From contig NC_088797.1 in assembly GCF_011386835.1 (NCBI RefSeq), positions 62,955,587-63,019,586 of the forward strand: 64,000 nucleotides of DNA. Reading direction: 5' to 3'. Both the position numbers and the translations under genes were made by a program. The notes below the pieces were generated by a model that was not told the DNA's origin, searched no databases, and saw only the letters and a program-made list of their open reading frames with translations. The stretch comes from Chrysemys picta bellii (lineage: Eukaryota > Chordata > Testudines > Emydidae). Below are positions 12,276 through 23,670 of this stretch, piece after piece (the stretch's first letter is position 1; each line of letters begins with the position of its first letter).

Positions 12276-12833
12276 CAGGGCCGGCTCTAGGCACCAGCAA
12301 AACAAGCTGGTGCTTGGGGCAGCACATTTTTAGGGGCGGCATGGCCGGTGCCAAAATGCCGCCCCTAAAAATGTGCCCCGGCCGCCCTAGCTCACCTCCG
12401 CTGCTGCTGCCACGGCGCGTGAAACAGCTGATTCGCGTGCCGCTACTCGCCCTCCCTCCCAGGCTCTCAAACCTGGGAGGGAGGGGGAGATCCCGAGCGG
12501 CTGTTTCGCGCGCTGCTGCTCCCCCTCCGTCCCACGCTTGAGAGCCTGGGAGGGAGGGGGAGAAGCGGCGCCCGAGCCGCGACCACTCGGAGTCTCCCCC
12601 TCTCTCCCAGGCTCTCAAACCTGGGTGGGGGGGAGACTCCGAGTGGCCGTGGCGCGGGCGCCGCTTCTCCCCCTCCCTCCCTCCTAGGCTTGAGAGCCTG
12701 GGGGGAGGAGGCAGGGCTGGGGATTTGGGGAAGGGGCGGAGTTGAGGCGGGGCCGGGGGTGGGGTAATTAAAGAAGGGGGGGCGGCCAAAATTGTTTTTG
12801 CTTTGGGCGGCAAAAATCCTAGAGCCGGCCCTG
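12276..12833. mobile_element. Non-autonomous hAT element with hairpin-rich interior
   Basis: The ends CAGGGCCGGCTCTAGG and CCTAGAGCCGGCCCTG are perfect inverted repeats with a perfect 8-bp TSD, GTCTCAGC (12268-12275 and 12834-12841). Near the left end is a hairpin (12322-12376) with 21-bp perfect arms. The middle repeats a palindromic CCTCCCAGGCTCTCAAACC / GGTTTGAGAGCCTGGGAGG module in alternating orientation. Same family as 305-938, 41722-42016, 47057-47302, 49071-49205 and 53689-53910. Confidence 0.93.
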
Positions 12834-12959
12834 GTCTCAGCGCTGATGTGTGCTGTGAGGAGCTGAGCGCAGAATGTGCCCACGCGTTGAGGCCCTGCCC
12901 TCCAGGTGCTCCTGTCTGGGCTATCCAGCAGCAGCAGAAGGCTGCCATCACTGCTAGAG

Positions 12960-13780
12960 CAGCTGACTAGGAAGCCAGGTATAAATGCACCCCTTGTCAG
13001 TGGCAATTCTTTTCCATTTGTCTGTTTCTTGGAAAACATCCACCTGTGTAGCTTTGCAAGTGTCGTACTGTTGAACTTCAAATGGTAAACTCGCCATAAG
13101 AATGCCTCCAGTGCATTTATGATCTCATCCATGATTGTCCTTCAGAGCAAGGAGAGAGACTTTGGAGGCTGAATCAAATGCCTTTCAGTAAGATAATTTG
13201 GTCTTTCCAGCCAGCCTTCCAGTGGTGTGACATCCTGAAAAAAACATGGGAACCTGGCAGTGCGGTGGCTTTTAATGTCCTAAGTGATAGGAACACGTTT
13301 CGGAGGGATATACAGCAATTCTGTTCCCCAGCAGTAGGCACAAAAGCAGAATTGTGCAGAAGTCTTGGGTAGCATCTCACAGAGAGCTATAGAACACCTG
13401 TGTCTTGTGCAAAAATCCAGAGGTTAGTAGCTCCCCTCTGTGTGCACTGATGGCATGCAAATAATTTTAGTGTCTGCCTCCTCATGGGAACTAAGGAGAA
13501 ACTCCACTGAACAGTGTATGACAGCAGTTTCATTATAGATGCCTTCAAGCTTATTGCGGAGGAAGCAGGTGTTCTCAAAATTCATGCCATGGGACCCAGT
13601 ATGAGCTGAGTCTCGCCCACAACTGGCACTTGTCCCGGTATCTTCAACTTTTTCCTGATGCTCAATGCTCTTCCTCTCCAACTTTGCCAAATTCAGTTTA
13701 TAGGTGCACTTCTTATTGGATCTAAGGTGCCACCAAGGGTTGTGTTTAACTAGGTCCTCTGAGATGGTTTTCTCCAAAGG
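12960..13780 (-). pseudogene. Decayed fragment of an uncharacterised transposon-associated protein family
   Basis: Read on the minus strand, three pieces follow one another with frameshifts and stops between them. The first (13777 to about 13424) contains SSHEEADTKII. The second (about 13420 to 13174) contains FAQDTGVL and then VFLSLRTLKATALPGSHVF. The third (13132 to about 12960) contains LEAFLWRVY...MFSKKQTNGKELPLTRGA. This order (HEEADT, then a DTDVLVL-like motif, then ALPGxH, then FxKKQ...LPPT) is one that I know from large uncharacterised proteins in turtles, fishes and invertebrates; I do not know a formal family name. No start, no intact frame and no splice structure are left. Strand and family resemblance are fairly secure; whether it was a transposon gene or a host gene copy is not. 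Confidence 0.6.
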
Positions 13781-14386
13781 TTCAGCTACTAGTCAGTACT
13801 CTTTGTCTCCCCATTGATGCCTGAAAATGATCAAGCTCAACGTAAAAATAAGGATTTTGTAATAAATTACTTTGGGACTTCGCATTACAAAATGAATTAA
13901 TGTATGTTATGTAACCATGTGCAAACTGTTTGTGGATGGACTCCAGAAATTTCTGGCTGGATGCTGATGTTTTAACCATTTGTCTCCTCACAACTCTTGG
14001 CACAATAAACAAAACCAATAATCAATACCACTGAACTGCTTCTTTTTTTGCCAATAATGGCAAACCAACTTGAAGAGCTCCTTCCTTCCATTTATGGTCA
14101 TCTGTAACTTACAAAAATTAATTAGGTCTCATGTTCTGAGCATTAACTTGCTTCAGTCATCCCTGGCCAGTGGAGAGGCCCTTAGTGGCTTGCTCAGAGC
14201 AGCTTTGCCATCTTAACCAAATCAGTCTGGGCTGGGACCAGGCCCAGGGAGTGGAAAAGTGGCTTAGAACTACTCCCCCCTCCCCATGCCTTTCTCGGGT
14301 CCTGCAGTGAATGCAGTTTGGCTGCACCCAGCCATTAGCTGCTGACCCATTAGCCACTGTCTTTTTGCAATTCCTAGCAAACGGAA

Positions 14387-14645
14387 AAAAGGTGCACATT
14401 TTTAACAGTGAGGGGAACTACCCATTGGAAGAGCTCACCCTGTGACACTGTGGATCCCCCATCACTTGGAGTCTTTCAATCAAGATTGTACGTCTCTTTC
14501 TAAAAAATATTCTCTAGCTCACCCAGAAGTGAGGGGGCCAATGCAGGGATTCTGGGGTGAGGTTCTCTGCTCTGTGTTATGCAGAGCTAGGTGATCTAAT
14601 GGTCACTTCTGTCCTTAGACGCTATCAATCTCTGAATTATTCGTC
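14387..14645 (+). mobile_element. CR1 LINE 3' end, decayed
   Basis: It has the CR1 3' phrases GTGCACATTTTTAACAGTGAG, then CATTGGAAGA, TTTCAATCAAGATTG and the terminal GATCTAATGGTCACTTCTG. It is heavily mutated and lacks reverse transcriptase. Confidence 0.7.
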
Positions 14646-16344
14646 GCAAACATATCCTCCCTGTTTTGTTCTCCAACTGTTCATGAGCTGACTCCGATTT
14701 CTGAGGGGTTTGCTCGCTCCTCGCAATCCTCTGCCGAAGAGCTGAACTGCTCCATTTTCGGAGAGTCATGAACTGTTCTCTTTGACTCTTTGCCATTTGT
14801 TACTCTGGGTGTGGGATTGATTACCTAAGTCACATGGTGGTGTTTCTGCAATTTGGAAACAGTAAACTCATTTGAATGAGAGAATAATCAACAAACTTGG
14901 CAGTCTCATTCACAAAAATGTTTGCTGATCCATTTTTGTCATAGTACACAAGCTTTAGAAATATATTTAGAAAATGTTAGGACAGTTTGGATCTTTTCCT
15001 GATCTCTTTTGCACAAAAAATAGTTTTATATTTCGCTCTATATGAGGACCCCAGATTTTAAAATAGCTGGGTTCCTTCCTTGCTGGTGGACAGAGAACAA
15101 GTATGTATTTGCTTTCTAATAGATTTTACATTCCCTTTCCTCTTATCCCACTCCCCCCAAGGAAGTGGGGGTGGGGGGGAGGAGAGTAAGGGTGGCCAGG
15201 AATGCCTCCCAGCACAAGTATACCAGTTCACACATAAACACGCTCATTTGCACACACATCTGCTCATTCAGAAATGAAAGGTCCTTGCCAGATATCTGTG
15301 CAAACAGAATGTTCACAGAAAGCAACCCAAAAGGGGTCTGATGATATTCAGTGAGCAAATCCCTCACGGGACTGAGCAAACAGGTCTGTGACTACCCCAC
15401 CCCACTATTCAGCCAGCTGGAATGTATTATTCCTTGGCTTCTTCTAGAGTGGTTTCTGTTGCTGGTTTGATCCTGCAGCCGGCTGCACCTTGTTGTTGAG
15501 CAGATGCAGAATCCTCAGGCAGGGGGTAGCTTGCAAAATTGATTTCCTCTGGTTTTGTGTGTGTGTGTTCCTTTTTGAATAAAAGCTCTGCAGTCAGTGA
15601 GCAGTTCTGCCTTCACTGAGCAAAGACTCCTGGACAGCCTGAGGGACTTGCCTCATGTCTTCTCATTTCAGAGCAATTTTAGATTTGGTCTCTGCCCTCC
15701 CTGTTCATAACTGTCATAACAGGACTAAAAGGGGTGATTTGAAAGCCAGGATCTACTATAAAAGGAGAGCGCTTAGTTGCTTGGTTTAAGTTGCTCTTAA
15801 ATAGACACATATTAACCTTTGGTGCTGAAAGACACGTCTGTGCCCGGAAGACATTGTCTACATCCAAAGACTGCACCATTTTAACTCAAATGAAGGTTTA
15901 AATTGCTGTCGTGAAGCTGGTATGACCATCAGTGCAGACACACTCAGCTCAGAAACAACCAGCTCATATCCATGAAGCGTCACTTGATCAGCTGGATTTC
16001 AGTGTGTCCGGGGATTCATCTAGGGCTGGACCTGTTCCCATGGCAGGGCTGAGACACTTGCTATCAGTGCTGAGATCAGAGTCCTGCTGTGCAGATTCTT
16101 CTCTGTCCTGTTGCCACCTGTCAGTGCTGGGAACAGCTGGAGGCCTCCCCGGCTGGCTCTCTCTAGTGCGGGTTCTGCTGAGCCTCCAGCTCCGTCTGAG
16201 CCTTGCTGCAGAGGTAGCCTTAACTAGGCCTCTGGGGCAGGCAGCAGCCTCTCTCCTGGAGCTAGGCCCTGTTCACGTAGACCCAAATTCATGAACACGT
16301 GCTTCAGTCCATCCCTAAAGAACGTAACATGTCTGCTTACAGCT
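14646..16344. other. Unassigned intergenic sequence
   Basis: No gene or clear repeat seen. Confidence 0.5.
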
Positions 16345-16441
16345 AAAAGGCAACAGAGGGTCCTGTGGCACCTTTGAGACTAACAGAAGTACTGGGAGCA
16401 TAAGCTTTCGTGGGTAAGAACCTCACTTCTTCAGATGCAAG
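16345..16441 (+). repeat. Short dispersed repeat, family not assigned
   Basis: Contains AACAGAGGGTCCTGTGGCAC and CATAAGCTTTCGTGGGTAAG, a high-copy phrase in turtle genomes as I recall. About 97 bp is present and no ends are visible. Confidence 0.5.
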
Positions 16442-16641
16442 CTAAGCACCTAGTACAATGCTTTTCTGAATCGGGGCCCGTCCTGCCCAGATACTAGGGC
16501 GACTGGTGCCAAGTAAATAAAAACACCATTGAAGGCTATGTGGAGTGACAGTACAGGTGGCATCAGAACTTGCCCCCAGCTGCACCCCTAACAGCAGGGA
16601 AATCTTGAGGGAAGGAAAAGTCTCCTTCTTCTTTGCCGCCT

Positions 16642-17483
16642 TCACATCCAAACCCCACTGTCAATGCTGCTCACGCCCAACAAAACTGTCAGTGCACTCC
16701 CACACTCCAGTCACACCCAACCACATTGTCAGTGCTGCCCACACTCCAGTCACACCAGACAACACTGTCTGTGCTCTCTGACACTCCAGTCACACCAGAC
16801 AACACTGTCTGTGCTCTCTGACACTCCAGTCACACCAGACAACACTGTCTGTGCTCTCTGACACTCCAGGAATGCCCCAACAGCACTGTCAGTACTCTGT
16901 GACATTCCAGTCATACTCGCCAACACTGTTAGTGGTCTCTGACAACTTGGTCACACTCCAAGAACGCTGTCAGTGTTCTCTAATATTCCAGTCACACCAC
17001 GACAACACTGTCAGTGCTCTGTGACAGTCCACTCACACCCAGACCACACCGTGAATGCTGCCCATACTCCAGTCACACCCAACAACATGGTCAGTGCTCT
17101 TTGACACTCCAGTCACACCCCAACAATGCTGAGAGTGCATTTCAACACTCCAGTCTCACCTGACAACACACAGACCCCAACTACACTTTAAGCACTCTCT
17201 GACAGTCCAGTCACACCCCACAACACTGTCAGTGTTCTCTGACAGTCCAATCATACCCCATAATGCTGTCAGTGCACTTGGACACTCCAATCACACACAG
17301 CCCACTGTCAGTGCTCTCTGACAGTCCAGTCACACCCCAACAAGGTTGTTATTACACTCGGACAGTCCAGTCACACTCTGAGAACACTGTAGTGTACTCA
17401 GACACTCCAACCACACGCAAGCCACGCTGTCAGTGCACCCGGGCACTCCAGTCACACCCAGACCACACTGTCAGTGCTCTCTG
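16642..17483 (+). repeat. 40-bp minisatellite, about 21 units
   Basis: The unit is ACACTCCAGTCACACC followed by a spacer ACAACACTGTC and AGTGCTCTCTG. Three successive units (about 16741-16870) are identical at exactly 40 bp; others vary by substitutions and small indels. The spacers are not unique and the unit has no palindrome, so this is not CRISPR. Confidence 0.93.
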
Positions 17484-17496
17484 AAATGAAAATTTG

Positions 17497-17695
17497 AAAC
17501 ATTTTGTTTCAAAAATATCACACCAAAATGTTCCAACTTTTCCAAAATATATTTTCCTCCATTGTCATTGGGCCAAAAGTCTTCACCAAATTGGACCCAA
17601 ATTCACAAATAGTTTAATTTGAGCAAAAAATGCATTTTTCAGGAATACTATTCACAGAAATAAATAAATAATATTCCCCAGCTCTAGTTGGCGAT
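17497..17695. repeat. AT-rich dispersed repeat copy
   Basis: AAAATTTGAAACATTTTG, then AAAATGTTCCAACTTTTCC, ending in CCCCAGCTCTAG. It is like the AT-rich segments at about 42020-42245, 45385-45600, 49556-49650 and 57655-57830. Confidence 0.4.
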
Positions 17696-19554
17696 TAGGC
17701 CTAACTGGTGGATAAAAGAATGAGGTATTAGCCAAGGACCTGGGGTTTAGAAGCCCGGACTACAGAGCTTTGGGTAGTTGTACCACCAAGAGGCTGTAAA
17801 GAAGTATAGCTAGGGAGCACTGTGGAGAGTAGGCACCACAAAAGGTACCACCCGCAAGACCCAGATTGACAGTACCCTGTGGCCCTCCAATTGGCCAAGT
17901 GTCCCTACTTAACCCCTGGGGTTGGCCTAAGAAGTTGTTGGGGGCAATTTCATGGACCTTGCCTTGTCTCTGAATCCAGCCTGACCCCAACTTCTGCCTC
18001 CTGATTCTAGCCCGGTACTGCCTCTGGTCTTTGACCCTGGCCTGATTTTGACTCTGGTTTATGGGACCTGGCTTTGCGATCCCTCCAACTCCTGCACAGT
18101 GATGCCTGTCCCTAGTGGGCAGGACCTCAGCCCAGCTATGACTACTAGGCCAGACTGCCTGGTCCCTCACAGATAGTCTATTCTGTCTATTGCTCCCTTT
18201 TGGGATCCTTAAAAAGAGTCTTTGGAGTGAAGATGGATGGAGTGACTGTTATCATCATGGCTGCCACCACCACTGTATCCTGGGATCCACCATGATACCA
18301 TGGGCCATTTGTCATCCTTATCCTAAGAGAGGACCCATTCAGATCGGAACAGAGAGACCCAGGTGACATCTCCACCTCTACTAGCACTGGCTGAATCCTG
18401 AACACCACATGGGCTGTGAGACTTGGTCTATTGCTGTCATCCCTCCATGTGTCATGTTTCCTTCCCCACCTGATTTCTTCTTTCCTGTCTTTCTTCCTTT
18501 GCTGTTTAATTGACTGGGCAAAGTGATGCCTAACGCTCAACTCGATGGCACTTCTGTCTGTCCACACTTCATTGTTTAATGTTGTACCAGTAAAAAAGGG
18601 TTTTAGTAACATCTTATCCCTTGTTGGGCCAGAGACAGTCCCTCTTCAGCACAACACTCCTCCTTTTCACATCCCCACACACAAACCTCTCACCTGAGTT
18701 TGGTCGTTTGTTCAATCCAGGCAACCTGGGCATGGCAGTTAGAGCTTGAGTTCTACTTTCACTCAGGCTGATAACACCCCTACTTGACCCTACTTTAACA
18801 ACCAGTTAAAGCCTCATCTATGTGGGGAAATTGGTCAGCACAACTGTACTTGGGTAGACAAGCCTAAATCACTGGAGTACTGATAGTCCTCCAGTGCCTT
18901 CCCACAATTCCCGGTGTGTGCCCAGGAGGATGGACTAGCTCTCCCCTAACTCACTGGGAAAGAATCAGTGGTTCTTCTTACTGCAGCACAGAGAACCATG
19001 GGGTATTCCCCATCAGTCCTAGCAACACATGTGGTGGAGTGCAGCATCAGTTAGGACCCAGTAAATCAGGTAGGGCTTTGCAGAGTGACTGCTCATACCC
19101 TCTAGACTCACCTGGCTGCTGATCACCTGAGTTAACTTTACAATGAAGACATAGGGAGAGATAAAAGAATCTCTATCTATTAATTTATCCAAGAGAAAGT
19201 TCAGCGGTAACTTGATCATGTCTGCAAGTACCTACCCAGGGAGAGGATTTCTGAGTATAAATGGCTCTTTCCTCTAGCAGACAAAGGCAGAATAAGAGCT
19301 AGTGGTTGTCATCCCATTTCCTGATTCCTGCAGCCAGTGCTTTAAGGAATACACCACAAATCATGAAACCTGCGATAAATTCACTAGAGTTGCAACACAG
19401 AAGCAAACAATGCTGTACACAGCTGTGATTTCCTGGGGTATTTAGTAGAAAGGAACCTAAGCCACAAGATTCAGATCCAGATCATTTTCTTAAACCTTTC
19501 TATAAAATATCTGCAAAATGCAGCCCAAAGTTTCCTTGTCTCTAGAAAGCTGTC
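17696..19554. other. Unassigned intergenic sequence
   Basis: No gene seen. 17880-18080 has recurring CTGGCCTGA/CCTGACCC phrases that may be an old element. Confidence 0.45.
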
Positions 19555-19800
19555 TGTTTTTAGGAAAACAAAACAACAACAAAACCAAGTAAAATTGAGC
19601 CAAAATTGAGGAAGAAGGCCATACTGGTTTTAAAAAAATGACCTGGTTTAGAGGGTAAGTGAAGGCAGCTATAAAAAGACAAAAACAAACCCATAACAAA
19701 TAGAAGAAAGGGAAAGCTGATAGTAATGAATATAAATCAGAAGTTAGGAATTGTAGAAAATTGATAAGGGAAGTCAATGGACACAAGGAGAAATCTATGG

Positions 19801-20273
19801 TGTGACGAACTGGGACTGTTCTTAATGTGGTCTTTGAATGCTGAGTGGGGAGTGTTGGCTGGGAAGGCAGGGGAGTGTGGCTAGGATGGTCTGCATTGGG
19901 GGATGGGAGACTGGCCTTGAGGGAGAATACCTGAGCATGTAACATGAGAACCCAGGAAGGGGTTAGAGGCCAGGTGACACCTTGGCCCGGGAAACTGAAC
20001 AAAGGCTGGGGAGAGAGTTTCAGGAGCTGGCTGGTGGAATGGCTGGTAGGAAGACGGGGCTCTGGCCTTCCCCCCAGGGGGCTGTGGTGCCCCTGGGACC
20101 CCAAGATGCACCTAATTGGGGGGGCAGTCCTGTTGTCTGTGCCTGCAAGACCTGTCTTGGACTGTATTCCTGTCGTCTAAATAAACCTTCTGCTTTACTG
20201 GCTGGCTGAGAGTCATGGTGAATCACAGGAAGCTGGGGGTGCAGGGCCTTGTGTCCCCCCACACTCCGTGACA
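19801..20273 (+). mobile_element. Solo LTR nested in CR1
   Basis: Begins TGTGACGAAC and ends CTCCGTGACA (TG...CA), with a perfect 5-bp TSD, TATGG (19796-19800 and 20274-20278). AATAAA lies within TCTAAATAAACC near 20180. There is no internal retroviral or retrotransposon sequence, so the second LTR and interior were lost by recombination. Joining the flanks restores the CR1 reading frame. Confidence 0.88.
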
Positions 20274-20374
20274 TATGGCCAGCGGAGTTAAGGACAATAA
20301 GGAGATTTTAAAACATATTAGGAACAAAAAGAATCCTGACAATAGTATCAATCCATTACTGGATGGACATAGTA

Positions 20375-20662
20375 CAGTAGAACCTCAGAATTATGAACAC
20401 CTCAGGAATGGAGGTTCTTTGTAACTCTGAACAAAACATTATGGTTCTTTCAAAAGTTTACAACTGAACATTGACTTAATACAGCTTTGAAACTTTACTG
20501 TGCAGAAGAAAAATATTGATTTCCCCCCTTTTTTTTGTAGTTTACATTTAACACAATACTGTATTTGCTTTTTTTTATATCTGCTGCTGCCTTATTGTGT
20601 ACTTCCAGTTCCAAATGAGGGGTGTGATTGACTGGTTTGTTTGTAACTCTGAGGTTCTACTG
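20375..20662. mobile_element. Pogo/Tigger-like MITE with TA target duplication, nested in CR1
   Basis: The inverted ends are CAGTAGAACCTCAGAAT and its counterpart CTCTGAGGTTCTACTG, flanked by TA on both sides (20373-20374 and 20663-20664). It is 288 bp with no coding capacity. CR1 sequence continues across the junction. Confidence 0.85.
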
Positions 20663-22486
20663 TAGAATTATCAATAATGCAGAACAGGCAGAAGTATTCA
20701 ATAAATATTTGCTCGGTATTTAGAGAAAAACAGATGAAATACTCTCCTCATATGGTGATAACACTCTTCCCATTTCACTAGTATCTCTGGAGCATGTTAA
20801 ACAGAAACTACCAAAGTTAGACATTTTTAAATTAGCACATCCACATATCTTGCATCCAAGAGTTTTAAAAGAGCTGGCTGAGGAGCACGCAGGACCATTA
20901 ATGTTGATTTTCAATAAGTCTTGGAGTACAGGGGAAGTTCCAGAAGACTAGAAGAAAGCTAATATTGTCCAATTTTTAAAAAGGGTAAATGAGATGAGTT
21001 TGTTAATTATAGGCCTGTTAATCTGACATTGATCCTGGGCAAGATAATGGAGCAGCTGATATGGCACTCAATCAAGAATTAAAGTAGAGTAATGTAATTA
21101 ATGCAAATCATCATGTGTTTATAGGAAAATAGATCCTGTCAAAGTAACTTGATACCTTTTTTTATAAAATTAAAAGTCTGGTTGATAAAGATAATAGTGT
21201 TGATATAACATGCTTAGACTTCTTTAAGGCATTTGGTTTGGTACCACACGACATTTTGTTTGAAGAACTAGAACAATGTAAAATTAACATGGCGTACATT
21301 AAATGGATTAAAAACTGGCTAATTGATAGGTCTCAAAATGTAGTTGTACAAGGGGAATCATTCTTGAGTGGGTGTGTTTCCATTGGTGTCCCACAGTGAT
21401 GGGTTCTTGGCCCTACACTATTTAACATTTTTATCAATGACCTGGAAGAAAATATAAAATCATCACTGATAAGTTTTCAGATGACACAAAAATTATGGAG
21501 GGGGGCTGCAGGTAAGTAATGAAGAGGACAAGTCACTGATGCAAAGCGATCTGCATCACTTATAAATTGGGTGCAAGGAAACAACATACATTTTAATATG
21601 GCTAAATATAAATGTTTACATCTAGGAACAAAGAATGTACGCTGTACTTACATGATGGGGGACTCTATCCTGGGAAGCAGTGACTCTGAAAAAGACTTGG
21701 GGGTCATGGTGGCTAATCAGCTGAACATGAGCTCCCAGTGCAACACTGTAGCCAAAAGTGCAAATGTGATCCTTGGATGAATAAACAGGGAATGTTGAAT
21801 AGGAGTAGAGAAGTTGTTACCTCTGTATTTGGCACTGAGTGCGACCGCTGCTGGAATCCTGTGTCTGGTTCTGGTGCCCACGGTTCAAGTACCATGTTGA
21901 TAATTAAAGAGGGTCAGAAAAGAGCCACGAGAATGATTAAAGAATTAAAAAACATCACTTGAGTGATAGACTCAAGGAGCTCAGTCTATTTAGCTTAATA
22001 ATGAAAAGGTAAAGTGGTGACTTGATCATAGTCTATAAAGACCTACATGGGAACAAATATTTGATAAAGAGCTCTGAAACCTAACAGAGAAAGGTCTAAC
22101 ACGATGCAATGGCTCGGAGTTGAAGATAGACAAATTCAGACTGGGAATAAGGCGTACATTTTTAACAGTGAGAGTAATTAACCTTTGGATCAGTTGACGA
22201 AGGGTTGTGATCAATTCACTATCACTGACAATTTTTAAATTGAGATTGGATGTCTTCGTAACAGATCTGGTTTCAGAATTATTTTGGGGCCTGTGTTCTA
22301 GAGGAGGTCAGACTAGATGATCATCATAATTTCTTCTGGCCTTGGAATCAATGGTTCTGAATGCACCTGGCTCATGGCTCTGAGGAGAGCAGGCCTGGGT
22401 GTCTGACACTGATCAGATGATTTTTCTGTCTGTTGAAGGAATCAGCCCTGCAAATCCCAGTGTCTCATTCGGTGGGTGGTGTTCAC

Positions 22487-23670
22487 CATAAAAACATGAG
22501 AACGGCCATATTGGATCAGACCAAAGGTCCATCTAGCCCTGTATCCTGTCTTCCGACAGTAGCCAATGCCAGGTGCTCCAGAGGGAATGAACAGAACAGG
22601 TAATCATCAAGTGATCCATCCCCTGTCGTCCATTCCCAGCTTCTGGCAAACAGATGTTAGAGACACCATCCCTGACCATCCTGGCTAATAGCCATTGATG
22701 GATCTATTCTCCATGAACTTATCTAGTTCTTTCTTGACCCCTGCTATAGTCTTGGCCTTCACAACATCCTCTGGCAAGGAGTTCCAAAGATTGCCTGTGC
22801 GTTGTATGAAGAAATACTTCCTTTTGTTTGTTTTAAACCCAGTGCCTATTAATTTCATTTGGTGACCCCTAGTTCTTGTGTTATGAGATGGCATAAATAA
22901 CACTTCCTTATTTACTTTCTCCACACCAGTCATGATTTTATAGACCTCAATCATATCCCCCCTTAGTTGTCTCTTTTCCAAGCTGAAAAGTCCCAGTATT
23001 ATTAATCTCTTCTCATATGGAAGCTGTTCCATGCTCCCTATCATTTTTGTTGCCCTTTTCTGAACTTTTCCTATTCCAATATATCTTTTTTGAGATGGGG
23101 CGCCCACATCTGCATGCAGTATTCAAGATGTGGGCATACCATAGATTTATATAGAGGCAATATGATAGGGATATTTTCTGTCCTATTATCTTTCTTAATG
23201 ATGCCCAACATTCTGTTCACTTTTTTGACTGCCGCTGCACATTAAGTGGATGTTTTCAGAAAACTATCCACACTGACTCCAAGATCTCTTTCTTGAGTGG
23301 TAACAGCTAATTTAGACCGCATCATTTGGTATGTATAGTTGGAATTATGTTTTCTAATGTGTATTACTTTGCATTTATCAACTTTGAATTTCATCTGCCA
23401 TTTTGTTGCTCAGTCACCCAATTTTGAGAGATCCTTTTGTAGCTCTTCACAGTCTGCCTGGGACTTAACTATCTTGAGTAGTTTTGTATCATCTGCAAAT
23501 TTTGCCACCTCACTGTTTACCTCTTTCTCCAGATCATTTTTGAATATGTTGAATAGGACTGGGCCCAGTACAGACCTCTGGGGGACACCACCATTTACCT
23601 CTCTCTATTCTGAAAACTGGCCATTTATTGCTACCCTTTGTTTCCTGTCTTTTAACCAGTTACCAATCCA
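22487..23670 (-). mobile_element. CR1 LINE 3' part, minus strand
   Basis: On the minus strand it encodes [40 protein letters not shown] and [12 protein letters not shown] (the CR1 C-terminal region), preceded by part of the reverse transcriptase end (PPGTPQRSVL-like DRT...GPVLFNIF region, broken). The 3' UTR reads (as + strand) GGCCATATTGGATCAGACCA, a typical CR1 tail. 5' truncated near 23670. Confidence 0.88.

Larger units (their letters stand above)
19555..22358 (+). mobile_element. Decayed CR1-type LINE carrying two nested insertions
   Basis: Remnant frames read KSMASGVKDNKEILKHIRNK across the LTR insertion site, then LAHPHILHPRVLKELAEE, SWSTGEVPED, GLVDK...CLDFFKAF, LFNIFINDLEE and LGVMVANQLNMSSQCNTVA, in the order of the CR1 ORF2 C-terminal half including reverse transcriptase. 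The 3' tail GAGGTCAGACTAGATGATCA is CR1-like. There are many stops and frameshifts. It is interrupted by a solo LTR (19801-20273) and a MITE (20375-20662). The 5' limit is approximate. Confidence 0.85.

Noticed and set aside
16642..17483. CRISPR-like array
   Set aside because: Spacer-like parts repeat together with the unit, there is no dyad symmetry and the context is vertebrate.
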